The position numbers were made by a program, and so were the translations under genes. The notes beneath the pieces are model-generated. The model made no database searches, was not told the DNA's origin, and worked only from the letters and a program-made list of their open reading frames with translations. This document shows, in pieces, positions 16,919-26,472 of a stretch of 64,000 nucleotides of DNA (position 1 is the stretch's first letter; each line of letters begins with the position of its first letter). The DNA comes from Alginatibacterium sediminis (GTDB lineage: Bacteria; Pseudomonadota; Gammaproteobacteria; Enterobacterales; Celerinatantimonadaceae): the NCBI RefSeq assembly GCF_003610775.1, contig NZ_RAQO01000007.1, forward strand, positions 124,305 through 188,304. The letters are read 5' to 3'.

Positions 16919-18361
16919 TCAATCAAGGGATTTGGCGTCGTTGGTATCAATGTTGCTCGCCATATAAGCACGGCTTGAACAAAACGCTGTCATTGGCATT
17001 TGCGGTTGCAAATTGGCTTCTTCGTCGACTACCGCCTGCTTAACTTTAACCTTCGCTAACATATAAAAAGCGAGCGCATAAGCGCCGATACCAAAGACAA
17101 CAGTGCCAATTGCTTGAGCAATAAGAATATCGATAGCCCCGCCAATCTGGCTCGCAAAATAAACGAAGGGCACCGTGCCGATAGTCGCTTTCCCAACATT
17201 CATGAGTGTTGAAAGCATCGGATATCCAATGTTATTTAACGCGGCATTAGAGACAAACAATGCGCCATTAAATACAAAGCTAAAGCAAATCCATACGCAG
17301 AAAAATAGCACTAACTCTCGCCCTTCTCCGGTAATGCCAAACGCATTCACTAAAGGTTCGCGTAGTAAAAATACCACCACCGATATTAGTGCAACATAGC
17401 CAAATGCGAAGCCCATAGCCTGATGCAAAGCTTGCCGCACACGTTCAAATTTGAGGGCGCCAAAGTTTTGTCCGATAATCGGTCCTACTGCGCCAGAGAG
17501 CGAGAATATCATGCCAAACGCAACAGGAATTACCCGACCTATAACCGCCCAACCTGCGACATAACTGTCGCCAAACCCGGCAATAGCAGCTGTCACATAA
17601 GCGTTGCCAAAAGGAGTTGCTACATTGGTCATCATTGCCGGGACCGCAATTGCAAATATCCGTTTTTGGTGAGCTAGCCAACGACTCATTGAGAAAGGTG
17701 CAATAAGCTTGTGAACTCGAATCACTCCCCATAAAGCTATTCCCGCCAGCCCAAAACGTGCCATTACCGATGCAAGAGCTGCCCCTTGAAGATCCCAGCC
17801 AAAGCCAAAAATAAATAGTGGGTCTAAGGCTGCGTTTATCGCCCCGCCAATAAGCGTTGACCACATTGCTCGGCGAGCGTCGCCAATCGAGCGAAGTGCA
17901 GCTCCGGCACTCATACCTAAGCCTAAAATGGGTAACGATGGTAGTAGAATTCGTAGATAGTCATTTGCTAGGTTTAAGGTTTCCCCTTTAGCACCTAACA
18001 GTTCTAATAAAGGCTCTGAGTAGTAAAATGTCAATGCCGCAACCACGGCACTTAACATAAAGCCTGTCACTAAGGTATTGGTAACCAGCTGCCCTGCTTC
18101 TAGTCGTTTCTTTTGTCCAATGGCCTTTGCAACTAAAGCGGTCATTGTTATCGACAGACCGATAGAGAGAGAGGTGGTAAAAAACGCGATACTACCTGCG
18201 TAGCCAACTGCTGCCGCAAGCTCTGCTTGCCCGAGCAAACTGATGAAGTACAAATCAGCCAGATCAACCAAAAACAGAGCTGTCAATCCAAGGGCATTGG
18301 TCGTGGTCATCAAAAAGATATGACTGAGAATAGAACCGCTGACAAACTTAGCTTTTGGCAT
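16919..18361 (-). CDS. MATE family efflux transporter
   Basis: This 480-residue inner-membrane exporter has about 12 membrane segments in two related halves. It opens with SGSILSHIFLMTTTNALGLTALF, continues LADLYFISLLGQAELAAAVGYAG, and carries the second-half pattern AVPAMMTNVATPFGNAYVTAAIAGFG. MATE proteins expel cationic drugs or metabolites using Na+ or H+. I chose the ATG at 18361; a longer frame starting with TTG adds 18 residues with no ribosome binding site. It follows the amino-acid ABC genes on the same strand and may be co-transcribed. Substrate unknown. Confidence 0.85.
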   Translation of the reverse strand: MPKAKFVSGSILSHIFLMTTTNALGLTALFLVDLADLYFISLLGQAELAAAVGYAGSIAFFTTSLSIGLSITMTALVAKAIGQKKRLEAGQLVTNTLVTGFMLSAVVAALTFYYSEPLLELLGAKGETLNLANDYLRILLPSLPILGLGMSAGAALRSIGDARRAMWSTLIGGAINAALDPLFIFGFGWDLQGAALASVMARFGLAGIALWGVIRVHKLIAPFSMSRWLAHQKRIFAIAVPAMMTNVATPFGNAYVTAAIAGFGDSYVAGWAVIGRVIPVAFGMIFSLSGAVGPIIGQNFGALKFERVRQALHQAMGFAFGYVALISVVVFLLREPLVNAFGITGEGRELVLFFCVWICFSFVFNGALFVSNAALNNIGYPMLSTLMNVGKATIGTVPFVYFASQIGGAIDILIAQAIGTVVFGIGAYALAFYMLAKVKVKQAVVDEEANLQPQMPMTAFCSSRAYMASNIDTNDAKSLD

Positions 18362-18465
18362 TTTACGCCCAATTCGATTTGGAGTTAGCTGAGTATAGAG
18401 GATTATGCAGAACAAGCGATTTCAAAAAATAGTAATCGCTGTTCGAGTTTTACACTGTGTTGTAA

Positions 18466-19188
18466 CTAGGACTGCAGAGGTCGTAGATGCGCATGCCAAC
18501 GTTTTTCAAGCGTTTTGAAACCAAATACCAAACAGAACGTTAGGCAAAGATAAATTAAAGCTACGAAAGAGAAAGCTTCAAAAGGAGCATAATATTTGGC
18601 GTAAACATCACGAGCCGCGCCGGTTAGATCAACAATGGTAACCACGCTTGCAATCGAGCTTGCGTGCAGCATGAATATAACTTCATTGCTATAAGCTGGC
18701 AAAGCCCGCCTAAACGCACTAGGTAAGGTTATACGACGCATACATTGCGAATAAGACATGCCATAGGCTTTTGCCGCTTCAATCTCACCACGTGGTGTTG
18801 CCGCAATAGCGCCACGGAATATTTCAGTCGTATAAGCCGCGGTATTTAATACAAAAGCGAATAAGCACGGATAGAAAGCTTCACGTACTATTGGCCAGAA
18901 CATCGACTCTTGAATGCCTTCAATATAAGCAACACCATAGTAAATAATATAAAGTTGCACTAACAATGGTGTGCCACGGAAAATATAGGTAAACAACCAC
19001 ACACTACGGTTAATTAGCAAATTGCGAGAATTTCGCATAATAGCTAGTGGAACAGCCAAAAAGAAGCCGATTATCAAAGATAAAAAAACCAGCTGCACTG
19101 TCATGACCAAGCCGTCCCAATACCCTAACAACGTTGGTAAGGTAAAGATGGCATTACTCGACAGGAATTGTTCAATCGTATCGTACAT
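18466..19188 (-). CDS. Basic amino-acid ABC transporter permease (HisM/ArtM-like)
   Basis: This 240-residue permease has about five membrane segments. It belongs to the polar amino-acid HEQRO family: FFLAVPLAIMRNS in the first half, the coupling loop EAAKAYGMSYSQCMRRITLPSAFRRALPAYSNEVIFMLH in the second half. It starts five bases after the stop of the partner permease, with which it forms a heterodimeric channel. It is the last transporter gene of the operon. Specificity for Arg, Lys, Orn or His is inferred from the binding protein. Confidence 0.88.
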   Translation of the reverse strand: MYDTIEQFLSSNAIFTLPTLLGYWDGLVMTVQLVFLSLIIGFFLAVPLAIMRNSRNLLINRSVWLFTYIFRGTPLLVQLYIIYYGVAYIEGIQESMFWPIVREAFYPCLFAFVLNTAAYTTEIFRGAIAATPRGEIEAAKAYGMSYSQCMRRITLPSAFRRALPAYSNEVIFMLHASSIASVVTIVDLTGAARDVYAKYYAPFEAFSFVALIYLCLTFCLVFGFKTLEKRWHAHLRPLQS

Positions 19189-19193
19189 CGCTA

Positions 19194-19895
19194 TTAGCCT
19201 CGAACGGTTCCTGCATTGAAGCGGTTCTCAAGCAGCTTGAGACCAATTTCAGATACACTGGTAATTGCGAGATAAACAATCGCAACCGGAATAAAAAACT
19301 TAAACGGTTCATGCACCGCACCGGACGCCTCTTTAGCTAAGCGCACCATATCCGACAAACCTATCACCGATACCAATGCTGTGGTTTTTACTAACACCAA
19401 CCAATTGTTACCAATACCAGGAATCGCATGCCGCATCATTTGTGGGAAGGTAATTCGGCGAAACACTTGATATTTGTTCATGCCATAGGCTTTACCAGCT
19501 TCCATCTGACCGCTGTCAACGGCTAAAAATGCACCGCGAAAGGTCTCTGCCATATAGGCACCAAATATAAAGCCAATGGTGGTCACCCCTGCCACAAACT
19601 CATTAATATTGATGTAGTACTCGATGTCGTAGGTATCTAGCACCCAATCAGACACGGCGTTCACCATAATCTGAGCACCAAAAAAGATAAGCAACATCAG
19701 TACTAAGTCAGGAACACCACGAATGACCGTCGTGTAAGCCGTCGCAATTGCGTTGCCTACTCGACTACCACTAAGGCGTCCTACGGCGGTTAACATGCCG
19801 AGAATGAGCGCGACCAGTAAAGATAGCAGTGCAATTTCGATGGTAACAATAGCGCCGGCAAAAATTGACGGCCCATAACCATGTAAATCAAGCAT
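19194..19895 (-). CDS. Basic amino-acid ABC transporter permease (HisQ/ArtQ-like)
   Basis: This 233-residue inner-membrane permease belongs to the polar amino-acid family. YGPSIFAGAIVTIEIALLSLLVALILG at the start and the coupling loop MEAGKAYGMNKYQVFRRITFPQMMRHAIPGIGNNW are diagnostic. It pairs with the permease downstream. A terminator-like hairpin precedes its gene, so its expression is probably lower than that of the binding protein. Confidence 0.88.
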   Translation of the reverse strand: MLDLHGYGPSIFAGAIVTIEIALLSLLVALILGMLTAVGRLSGSRVGNAIATAYTTVIRGVPDLVLMLLIFFGAQIMVNAVSDWVLDTYDIEYYININEFVAGVTTIGFIFGAYMAETFRGAFLAVDSGQMEAGKAYGMNKYQVFRRITFPQMMRHAIPGIGNNWLVLVKTTALVSVIGLSDMVRLAKEASGAVHEPFKFFIPVAIVYLAITSVSEIGLKLLENRFNAGTVRG

Positions 19896-19908
19896 ATTGA
19901 ACTCTCAT

Positions 19909-19936
19909 AAAAACGGACACTTTAAACAAGTGCCCG
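19909..19936 (-). terminator. Attenuating terminator between binding protein and permease genes
   Basis: On the minus strand a 9-base stem (CGGGCACTT with AAGTGTCCG, one G-U pair) is followed by TTTTTAT. Placed inside the operon, it should reduce read-through into the permease genes and keep the binding protein in excess. Confidence 0.65.
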
Positions 19937-19951
19937 TATAAATATCATCGA

Positions 19952-20716
19952 CTATTTTTTGATGCTGTACTCAAAATATTTATCGTTGATTTGGTCATAA
20001 ACGCCATTGGTTTTAACCGTAGCAAGCGCTGCGTTAAACATCTCAATTAAGTCTTTATCACGTTTACGAGCAGCAACACCAACACCTTCACCAAGTTGAA
20101 CGTTGTCACCAAGAGCCATATATTTATCGCCACCATCTTGCTCTAGAATTGAGCTAACGCCTACTGGGAAGTCGATAACGACCATATCAAGACGACCACC
20201 TTGAAGATCAGTTACAAGATCATCACCAGCCGTGTAACGTTTAATGTCGGCAATGTCTTTGTAGTTTTCTGTTGCGTAGGTATCTTGGATTGTACCGCGT
20301 TGAACACCAACAATTTTACCTTTAACTGTTGCTGGATCAGCTGGGTTTATACCTGCATCTTTAGGACCAAAGAATCCAGTTGGAGTATTGTAGTAAGGTT
20401 CAGAGAACAATACTTTTTCAGCGCGCTCAGGATTGATAGACATTGAAGAGAAAATTGCATCGTACTTACGTGCGAGCAAACCTGGAATAATTCCATCCCA
20501 TGCTTGAACGACCCATTCACACTCAACTTTCATCTCAGCACAAACAGCATTACCTAGATCGATTTCAAAACCTGTTAGGGTTCCGTCCGGAGCTTTGTAT
20601 TCAAAAGGTTCGTATGGCACGTCAACGGCTAGACGAACTTTATCCCACTCTTTTGCTTCGGCGATTGATGTTGTTAGTGCGAGTGCACTTAAGACTGCTA
20701 CAACAGCTTTTTTCAT
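19952..20716 (-). CDS. Basic amino-acid ABC transporter substrate-binding protein
   Basis: I place the start at the ATG at 20716, with GGAGT upstream, where it opens a signal peptide (MKKAVVAVLSALALTTSIAEA). A longer frame adds 14 residues with no support. The 254-residue precursor is a periplasmic type II binding protein of the Lys/Arg/Orn/His group: VRLAVDVPYEPFEYKAPDG, GFEIDLGNAVCAEM, WDGIIPGLLARKYDAIFSSMSI and YYNTPTGFF. The aromatic and acidic pocket residues fit basic amino acids. It is flanked by hairpins on both sides, typical of a highly expressed binding-protein gene. Confidence 0.88.
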   Translation of the reverse strand: MKKAVVAVLSALALTTSIAEAKEWDKVRLAVDVPYEPFEYKAPDGTLTGFEIDLGNAVCAEMKVECEWVVQAWDGIIPGLLARKYDAIFSSMSINPERAEKVLFSEPYYNTPTGFFGPKDAGINPADPATVKGKIVGVQRGTIQDTYATENYKDIADIKRYTAGDDLVTDLQGGRLDMVVIDFPVGVSSILEQDGGDKYMALGDNVQLGEGVGVAARKRDKDLIEMFNAALATVKTNGVYDQINDKYFEYSIKK

Positions 20717-20737
20717 TGTGATACTCCATGTTGTGTT

Positions 20738-20756
20738 AAAAGCAGCGAAACGCTGC
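20738..20756 (-). terminator. Hairpin between ATPase and binding-protein genes
   Basis: A perfect 6-base stem GCAGCG-TTT-CGCTGC is followed by TTTTAAC on the minus strand. A second perfect 7-base stem (AACTGCT..AGCAGTT, 20763-20780) precedes it. These probably moderate transcription or protect the mRNA rather than end the operon. Confidence 0.45.
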
Positions 20757-20796
20757 ATCCTTAACTGCTTTTTAGCAGTTTTACCTTCACAAATGC

Positions 20797-21573
20797 CTAA
20801 TATTTAGGTGCAAGAAATTGCTGCATTCGTTCTGATTCTGGGTTTAAAAAGACTTTCTTGGGGTCGCCTTGTTCTTCGACGACGCCTTGGTGCAAAAAGA
20901 TAACTTCATTACTCACATCGCGGGCAAACGCCATTTCGTGAGTCACCACCATCATTGTGCGTCCCTCTTCTGCAAGATCCCGCATTACTTTGAGCACTTC
21001 ACCTACAAGTTCGGGATCTAGTGCTGAAGTTGGTTCGTCAAAAAGCATAACTTCTGGATTCATCGCCAGTGCACGCGCAATAGCAGCTCGTTGCTGTTGA
21101 CCTCCGGACATGTGTGCCGGGTAGTAGTCTTTTCGCTCGTAAAGCCCAACACGATTAAGCAAAGCTTCTGCGTTTTCGATGGCTTCAGCGCGACTTTGTT
21201 TTAATACGTGAATTGGGGCTTCGATGATGTTTTCCATAACCGTCATATGTGACCAAAGGTTAAAACCTTGGAAAACCATCGACAGTTTTGATCGCATGCG
21301 TTCAACTTGTTTGATATCGGCTGGCACGCGGTCGCCAGAGCGCGAGCGCTTATCTTTAAACTGGATTTGTTCGCCATGCAGAAATATCTCACCTTGGGTT
21401 GGAACTTCCAACAAGTTCATGCAACGTAAAAACGTACTTTTACCGCTACCTGAAGAACCAATGATAGAGATGACATCGCCTTTATGCGCTTTAAGGTCTA
21501 TACCTTTTAAAACTTCATTGTGCCCGAAGGTCTTATGGATGTTTTTAACTTCTAGCGCTACGGCTTGATTCAT
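20797..21573 (-). CDS. Basic amino-acid ABC transporter ATP-binding protein (HisP/ArtP-like)
   Basis: This 258-residue cytosolic ATPase has Walker [14 protein letters not shown], the Q-loop [19 protein letters not shown], signature [15 protein letters not shown] and Walker [20 protein letters not shown] place the start at the ATG at 21573. The upstream 40 residues of the longer frame are not protein-like and cross the promoter region. It is the first gene of the importer operon. The insertion [19 protein letters not shown] matches the basic amino-acid subtype. Confidence 0.9.
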   Translation of the reverse strand: MNQAVALEVKNIHKTFGHNEVLKGIDLKAHKGDVISIIGSSGSGKSTFLRCMNLLEVPTQGEIFLHGEQIQFKDKRSRSGDRVPADIKQVERMRSKLSMVFQGFNLWSHMTVMENIIEAPIHVLKQSRAEAIENAEALLNRVGLYERKDYYPAHMSGGQQQRAAIARALAMNPEVMLFDEPTSALDPELVGEVLKVMRDLAEEGRTMMVVTHEMAFARDVSNEVIFLHQGVVEEQGDPKKVFLNPESERMQQFLAPKY

Positions 21574-21723
21574 TGAAATACTTACCCTGTCGTTACACCA
21601 TTTTAGCGGCGTAGTGCTCTTCCCGAGCCCAATAATTAAAATATTGTTAATAGTGTGCGTGGTGAAAAAGTACCATCGAGACCGCCAAAACACAACAATC
21701 GCGATGTATATCCTCGTTAATTA

Positions 21724-21789
21724 GTGAATTATTCACAAAGAAAGCGACTGTTGCAGAATATTAATATTCACTAAGAATGAATTTATTCT
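21724..21789. promoter_or_regulatory. Cluster of AT-rich palindromes upstream of the amino-acid importer
   Basis: Three palindromes lie within 66 bases: GTGAATTATTCAC (21724-21736), GAATATTAATATTC (21756-21769), and GAAT-N6-ATTC (21775-21788). They contain TGAAT/ATTCA half-sites like ArgR boxes, but the spacing differs from the usual TGAAT-N4-ATTCA. They lie 150-215 bases upstream of the ATPase start. Binding by ArgR is a guess. Confidence 0.3.
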
Positions 21790-22139
21790 CAGTACTGGTC
21801 GGATTTCTTGGGTTAAAAGTCACTCTTGCAAATTCAAGTCATTATCTCACTAATTGGCCAATTTAAGAGATGAAGCCTCGCCAGCCCTTGTTGCCAGTTT
21901 GTAACACCTATGCATTATCAATCAAACCTCCACAAGTAGAAAAATAATCAGAGCACCACGACTCTATAAGCAGGTCTTTGCCAGTTTCTGCAATTCAGTC
22001 CTGGAATAAATATATGCAGTTCTTACATTTTCCGAACAAGGTCTACACTAAATGTATGAAAAAGGATGGGCAGCGGTTGAAGCTGAACCTCAATGCTATA
22101 TAGTACCCACAATTTTTACCTGTATATAAATTACAGTTA

Positions 22140-22180
22140 ATCGATGATTTCATCGATATTGTTCAATTTTTGACTATAAT
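22140..22180 (+). promoter_or_regulatory. Palindromic operator next to a consensus -10 element
   Basis: ATCGATGA-TT-TCATCGAT (22140-22157) is an 8-base inverted repeat. A perfect -10 hexamer TATAAT (22175-22180) follows, with no good -35, so the palindrome covers the -35 region and its centre falls near -40. That is where a class II activator binds. The nearest gene downstream is the DUF3360 gene at 22453, then pflB. It is not a standard FNR site (TTGAT-N4-ATCAA). Confidence 0.45.
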
Positions 22181-22452
22181 TCTGGTAATTTAATTACACT
22201 AACTATGAGAATCATGACCGGGATCAAATTCCGAATTTGCTAGGCTTTGCTAAAATTTGCTTAAGAGACTATTACCTTGCAGTTTGCCAACGGATCCCAA
22301 TCGTTGCTTATTATTGAAGCGCTGAAAGTAGCGAAAGCTATAAAGCACGACGATCAAAGCCGAGATGGTTTTAGAGTTTCAAAAGTGCATAGCCTTAAAC
22401 ACCAAATACAATCAAAATCGAATTTAATATTTCTGACTACATAGAGGACCTT

Positions 22453-23976
22453 ATGGCAGAGAGAGCTAATCGCGAATCAAACGAAGCCAACGAAAAGAGC
22501 TATTCTGAGCTCCATCGACCCGCTTCAGAATTCGCATCACGTTCCGATTATTTGGATCACGAGCTGCAAATAATGAAACCACGTCGTTGGGCATTAAATT
22601 TGCCAGGCCGTGATTTCCGTTTTGAATGGGAAGATCTCGTTCCTGCTATTGCAGGCACCATCGGTATTATCGCGATGTACTCTGCCGTTATGATGTCATG
22701 GGCTGATGGTCTAACCGAAGCTTGGGATCACGTGAATTTAGGCAAAGAGTTCGCGATTGAAGTTGCTCGGGTCGAAATGTTAATCCCAGCACTACTCTTT
22801 TGTGTATTTGCTTCTGGTTTCATGAATCCTCGTGCCAACCTCGCGGGAAATCACGGACCAATGATCCCGATGATTGCTGGTATCGCTTTGGCGGGCGCAC
22901 ACCCGCTTGCACTAGCAATACTCATCGGCTTTTTCGGTTTGCTGTTAAGTTATTTAAAAGGTGGTTCGCGCTTAGTTAACCTCACCTCTCAGGGGGTTGC
23001 GGGTGGCTTACTGGTTTATCTGGGCTTCACAGGTTCTATGAGCCAAATTGGAGAAATCCAACGCTGGGCACTTGGACTCGAAGGCGAGATGGGCTATCTA
23101 GGTCTTGTAGTACTGGCGGTCACCGTTATTGTCTACGCTGTACTAGCCAAACTAGGTAAACGCTGGTTAGCGATCCCACTTTGTGCCGTTAGTGGTTTAT
23201 TAATAGCGCTAGTGTTTGGTGCCGGTTTCGATCTTGTCTTTGAAACCGAGATGGGTATACCAAACCTAAATCCGGTTTATTGGTGGGGCTCTACTACCGA
23301 AGGTTGGATGCTAGGTTTACCAAATTTACAACAATTTATTGCTTCACTACCGTTTGCAATATTAGCCGTCGCTATGTGGTCACCTGACTTCCTAGGTCAT
23401 AAAATTTTCCAAGAGCTCAACTATCCGCGTAAAACCGAGAAAGTACTAATGGATGTTGATGATACGATGACCGTTTGTTCAGTTCGTCAAATGGTTGGGA
23501 CTGCTGTTGGCGGTGGTAACATCACATCTAGCTGGGGCACCTATATGATCCCTGCTGCAATTGCGAAACGCCCAATTCCTGGCGGCGCAATATTATTAGG
23601 TTCGCTATGTATCATTATTGCAATCCTTGGTTTCCCTATGGATGTCGCTGTATGGCCACCAGTAATGCGCGTAGCCTTGTTGGTTGGTGTATCTCTTCCG
23701 TTACTGGAAGCCGGTATGCAAATGATTAAAGACTCAAAAGATTCACAGTCTGCAGGTATATGTGTATTTGCGGCAATGGTTACCAACCCTGTTCTTGCAT
23801 GGGCGTTAACTATGGCACTCGATAACAATGGTCTAATTGGCGACAAAGAACGTCCCAAGACTCTAAGCTTTGCTGACCGTATCGTGGTTCCAATTTCCGT
23901 TCTACTCATTTGCTTAGCAGCAATGTTGGCTGTAGGAATGTTGGAAGGTCAATATGGAATTCCAGCGTTATTGTAG
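22453..23976 (+). CDS. DUF3360 family membrane protein, candidate C1/organic-acid transporter
   Basis: This 507-residue inner-membrane protein has about 12 membrane segments after a 70-residue polar N-terminus. Segments such as EMLIPALLFCVFASGFMNP and LAGNHGPMIPMIAGIALAGAHP, with later VGGGNITSSWGTYMIPAAIAKRP, suggest a transporter fold like SulP/NCS2 proteins. GAGGACC precedes the ATG. It is the gene directly before pflB, where enterobacteria carry the formate channel focA, and no FocA homologue is nearby. Transport of formate, pyruvate or a related acid is inferred from context only. Confidence 0.75.
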   Translation: MAERANRESNEANEKSYSELHRPASEFASRSDYLDHELQIMKPRRWALNLPGRDFRFEWEDLVPAIAGTIGIIAMYSAVMMSWADGLTEAWDHVNLGKEFAIEVARVEMLIPALLFCVFASGFMNPRANLAGNHGPMIPMIAGIALAGAHPLALAILIGFFGLLLSYLKGGSRLVNLTSQGVAGGLLVYLGFTGSMSQIGEIQRWALGLEGEMGYLGLVVLAVTVIVYAVLAKLGKRWLAIPLCAVSGLLIALVFGAGFDLVFETEMGIPNLNPVYWWGSTTEGWMLGLPNLQQFIASLPFAILAVAMWSPDFLGHKIFQELNYPRKTEKVLMDVDDTMTVCSVRQMVGTAVGGGNITSSWGTYMIPAAIAKRPIPGGAILLGSLCIIIAILGFPMDVAVWPPVMRVALLVGVSLPLLEAGMQMIKDSKDSQSAGICVFAAMVTNPVLAWALTMALDNNGLIGDKERPKTLSFADRIVVPISVLLICLAAMLAVGMLEGQYGIPALL

Positions 23977-24040
23977 TACAATAGACTTTAGCTAGTTTAT
24001 TACAGATTTTAAAATTGACGTGTTGATACACGCCGCTTAG

Positions 24041-24062
24041 TTAGACGACAAGGGTCGTCTAA
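24041..24062 (+). promoter_or_regulatory. Stem-loop in the DUF3360-pflB intergenic region
   Basis: A perfect 9-base stem (TTAGACGAC and GTCGTCTAA) with loop AAGG lies 31 bases before the pflB ATG. There is no T-tract, so it is more likely an mRNA-stability or processing element than a terminator. Confidence 0.5.
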
Positions 24063-24092
24063 TGTCCGTTACCATAAGAAGGTAGGTATAAA

Positions 24093-26366
24093 ATGGCAGA
24101 ACAAAACGTTACAGCTTGGGAAGGCTTTGCTGATGGCGCCTGGAAAACCGAAGTTAATGTACGAGACTTTATCCAGAGCAACTACACTCCATACGAGGGT
24201 GATGAAAGCTTCCTAGCTGGATCAACTGAAGCGACGGATGCGCTTTGGGCTAAAGTGATGGAAGGTATCAAAGAAGAAAACCGTACTCACTCTCCTGTTG
24301 ATTTCGATACAAGCGTTATTTCAACCATCACTTCACACGAAGCTGGTTACATCAACAAAGATCTAGAAACTGTTGTTGGCCTGCAAACTGAAGCCCCACT
24401 TAAACGTGCGTTGATCCCTAACGGCGGCATTCGTATGATTGAAGGCTCATGTGCAGCTTACGATCGCGAACTGGACCCAAGCGTTAAGAAAATCTTTACC
24501 GAATACCGCAAAACACATAACCAAGGTGTATTTGACGTTTATACCGGTAGTATCATGAAGTGCCGTAAGTCTGGTGTTTTGACAGGTCTTCCTGATGCAT
24601 ACGGCCGTGGACGTATCATTGGTGATTATCGCCGCGTTGCGCTATATGGTATCGATTACCTAATGGCTGACAAATCGAAGCAGCACCGTTCTTTAGAAAA
24701 AGACTTGCTTGCTGGCGATACCCTTAACGACACGATCCAATTGCGCGAAGAAATCTTCGACCAATACCGTGCCTTGCAACAAATCAAAGAAATGGCTGCA
24801 ACTTACGGCTGTGATATTTCTGTTCCAGCTAAAAATGCTAAAGAAGCCGTCCAATGGACATACTTTGGCTACCTAGCCGCAGTTAAATCGCAAAACGGCG
24901 CTGCAATGTCATTTGGTCGTACAACGACTTTCCTTGATGTGTTCATCGAGCGTGACATGAAAGCCGGTATCTTGACTGAGTCAGAGGCTCAAGAGCTAGT
25001 TGACCACTTGGTAATGAAACTACGTATGGTTCGCTTCCTACGTACACCTGAATATGATGATTTGTTCTCTGGCGATCCAATTTGGGCTACAGAATCAATT
25101 GGTGGTATGGGTGTTGACGGTCGTACTTTAGTAAGCCGTACTGCATTTCGTTTCTTAAACACCTTGTACACTATGGGCCCATCTCCTGAGCCAAACATTA
25201 CTGTACTTTGGTCAGAGCAACTTCCAATCAACTTCAAAAAGTACTGTGCGAAAGTATCTATCGATACATCATCTATCCAGTACGAAAACGATGATTTGAT
25301 GCGTGAAGACTTTGGTAACGATGATTACGCAATCGCATGTTGTGTATCGCCAATGGTTGTTGGTAAACACATGCAGTTCTTTGGTGCTCGTGCCAACCTT
25401 GCTAAAACCTTGTTGTACGCAGTAAACGGCGGTGTTGATGAGAAGCTTAAGATCCAAATTGGACCTAAAGCTGACAAAATCACTGGTGAATACTTAGATT
25501 ATGATGAAGTAATGACCAGCCTTGATAGTTTGATGGATTGGTTAGCTGAGCAATATGTGACTGCACTTAACTGTATTCACTATATGCATGACAAATACAG
25601 CTATGAAGCCGCTCTAATGGCACTTCATGACCGTGACGTACGCCGTACTATGGCTTGTGGTATTGCTGGTCTGTCGGTTGCTGCTGATTCACTATCTGCA
25701 ATTAAATTTGCGAAAGTAAAACCAGTACGTGACGAAGACGGTTTGGCGCTAGATTTTGAAATTGAAGGTGATTACCCTAAATTTGGTAACAACGATGATC
25801 GTGTAGATGATATCGCATGCTACCTTGTTGAAACCTTCATGAACAAAATCCGTAAGCTTAAAACTTACCGCAACGCTATCCCTACGCAATCGGTTCTCAC
25901 CATTACGTCTAACGTTGTTTATGGTAAGAAAACAGGTAATACACCTGATGGCCGTCGTGCTGGCGCTCCTTTTGCTCCGGGTGCAAACCCAATGCATGGT
26001 CGCGATGAGAAAGGCGCAGTTGCTTCACTAACGTCAGTTGCAAAACTCCCGTTTGCAAACGCTCAAGACGGTATCTCATATACCTTCTCTATCGTTCCAA
26101 ACGCACTTGGTAAAGATGATGACACTCAGAAAACCAACCTTGCTGGTTTGATGGATGGTTATTTCTACCACACTGAAAACACCGAAGGTGGTCAACACCT
26201 GAACGTGAACGTGATGAACCGTGAAATGTTGTTGGATGCAATGGAGCATCCTGAAAACTACCCACAATTAACCATACGTGTTTCTGGTTATGCGGTACGT
26301 TTTAACTCTTTAACTAAAGAGCAACAACAAGACGTCATTACCCGTACCTTTACTGCTACTTTGTAA
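24093..26366 (+). CDS. pflB: Pyruvate formate-lyase (formate C-acetyltransferase)
   Basis: This 757-residue glycyl-radical enzyme (E. coli PflB is 760) splits pyruvate with CoA into acetyl-CoA and formate in anaerobic growth. The catalytic cysteine pair is C416-C417 in IACCVSPM. The radical glycine is G732 in RVSGYAVRF near the C-terminus. Conserved stretches such as [18 protein letters not shown] and [19 protein letters not shown]-like sequence are present. AGAAGGTAGG precedes the ATG. The activating enzyme is encoded 106 bases downstream, and ackA and pta follow, making a complete acetate-forming pathway. Oxygen-sensitive; no sign of damage. Confidence 0.97.
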   Translation: MAEQNVTAWEGFADGAWKTEVNVRDFIQSNYTPYEGDESFLAGSTEATDALWAKVMEGIKEENRTHSPVDFDTSVISTITSHEAGYINKDLETVVGLQTEAPLKRALIPNGGIRMIEGSCAAYDRELDPSVKKIFTEYRKTHNQGVFDVYTGSIMKCRKSGVLTGLPDAYGRGRIIGDYRRVALYGIDYLMADKSKQHRSLEKDLLAGDTLNDTIQLREEIFDQYRALQQIKEMAATYGCDISVPAKNAKEAVQWTYFGYLAAVKSQNGAAMSFGRTTTFLDVFIERDMKAGILTESEAQELVDHLVMKLRMVRFLRTPEYDDLFSGDPIWATESIGGMGVDGRTLVSRTAFRFLNTLYTMGPSPEPNITVLWSEQLPINFKKYCAKVSIDTSSIQYENDDLMREDFGNDDYAIACCVSPMVVGKHMQFFGARANLAKTLLYAVNGGVDEKLKIQIGPKADKITGEYLDYDEVMTSLDSLMDWLAEQYVTALNCIHYMHDKYSYEAALMALHDRDVRRTMACGIAGLSVAADSLSAIKFAKVKPVRDEDGLALDFEIEGDYPKFGNNDDRVDDIACYLVETFMNKIRKLKTYRNAIPTQSVLTITSNVVYGKKTGNTPDGRRAGAPFAPGANPMHGRDEKGAVASLTSVAKLPFANAQDGISYTFSIVPNALGKDDDTQKTNLAGLMDGYFYHTENTEGGQHLNVNVMNREMLLDAMEHPENYPQLTIRVSGYAVRFNSLTKEQQQDVITRTFTATL

Positions 26367-26373
26367 GAGTAAT

Positions 26374-26435
26374 GCCGTGGCCTAAAACCACGGCTTCAGG
26401 TAAACTAGAACCTCGCCTTTGGTGAGGTTTTTTTT
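26374..26435 (+). terminator. Two hairpins between pflB and pflA, the second a terminator
   Basis: GCCGTGG..CCACGGC (26374-26394) lacks a T-tract. AACCTCGCC-TTT-GGTGAGGTT (26409-26429) is followed by a run of T to 26435 and is a good intrinsic terminator. Read-through, or a weak promoter, must supply pflA, so the activase should be made at a lower level than the abundant lyase. Confidence 0.75.
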
Positions 26436-26472
26436 CGCATATTTTTCATCCGCTTCAATTAGGAGTAGTCTC

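Noticed and set aside
21574-22452. Hidden gene in the long gap between the ABC ATPase and DUF3360
   Set aside because: No frame with a ribosome binding site; the region is AT-rich and looks regulatory.
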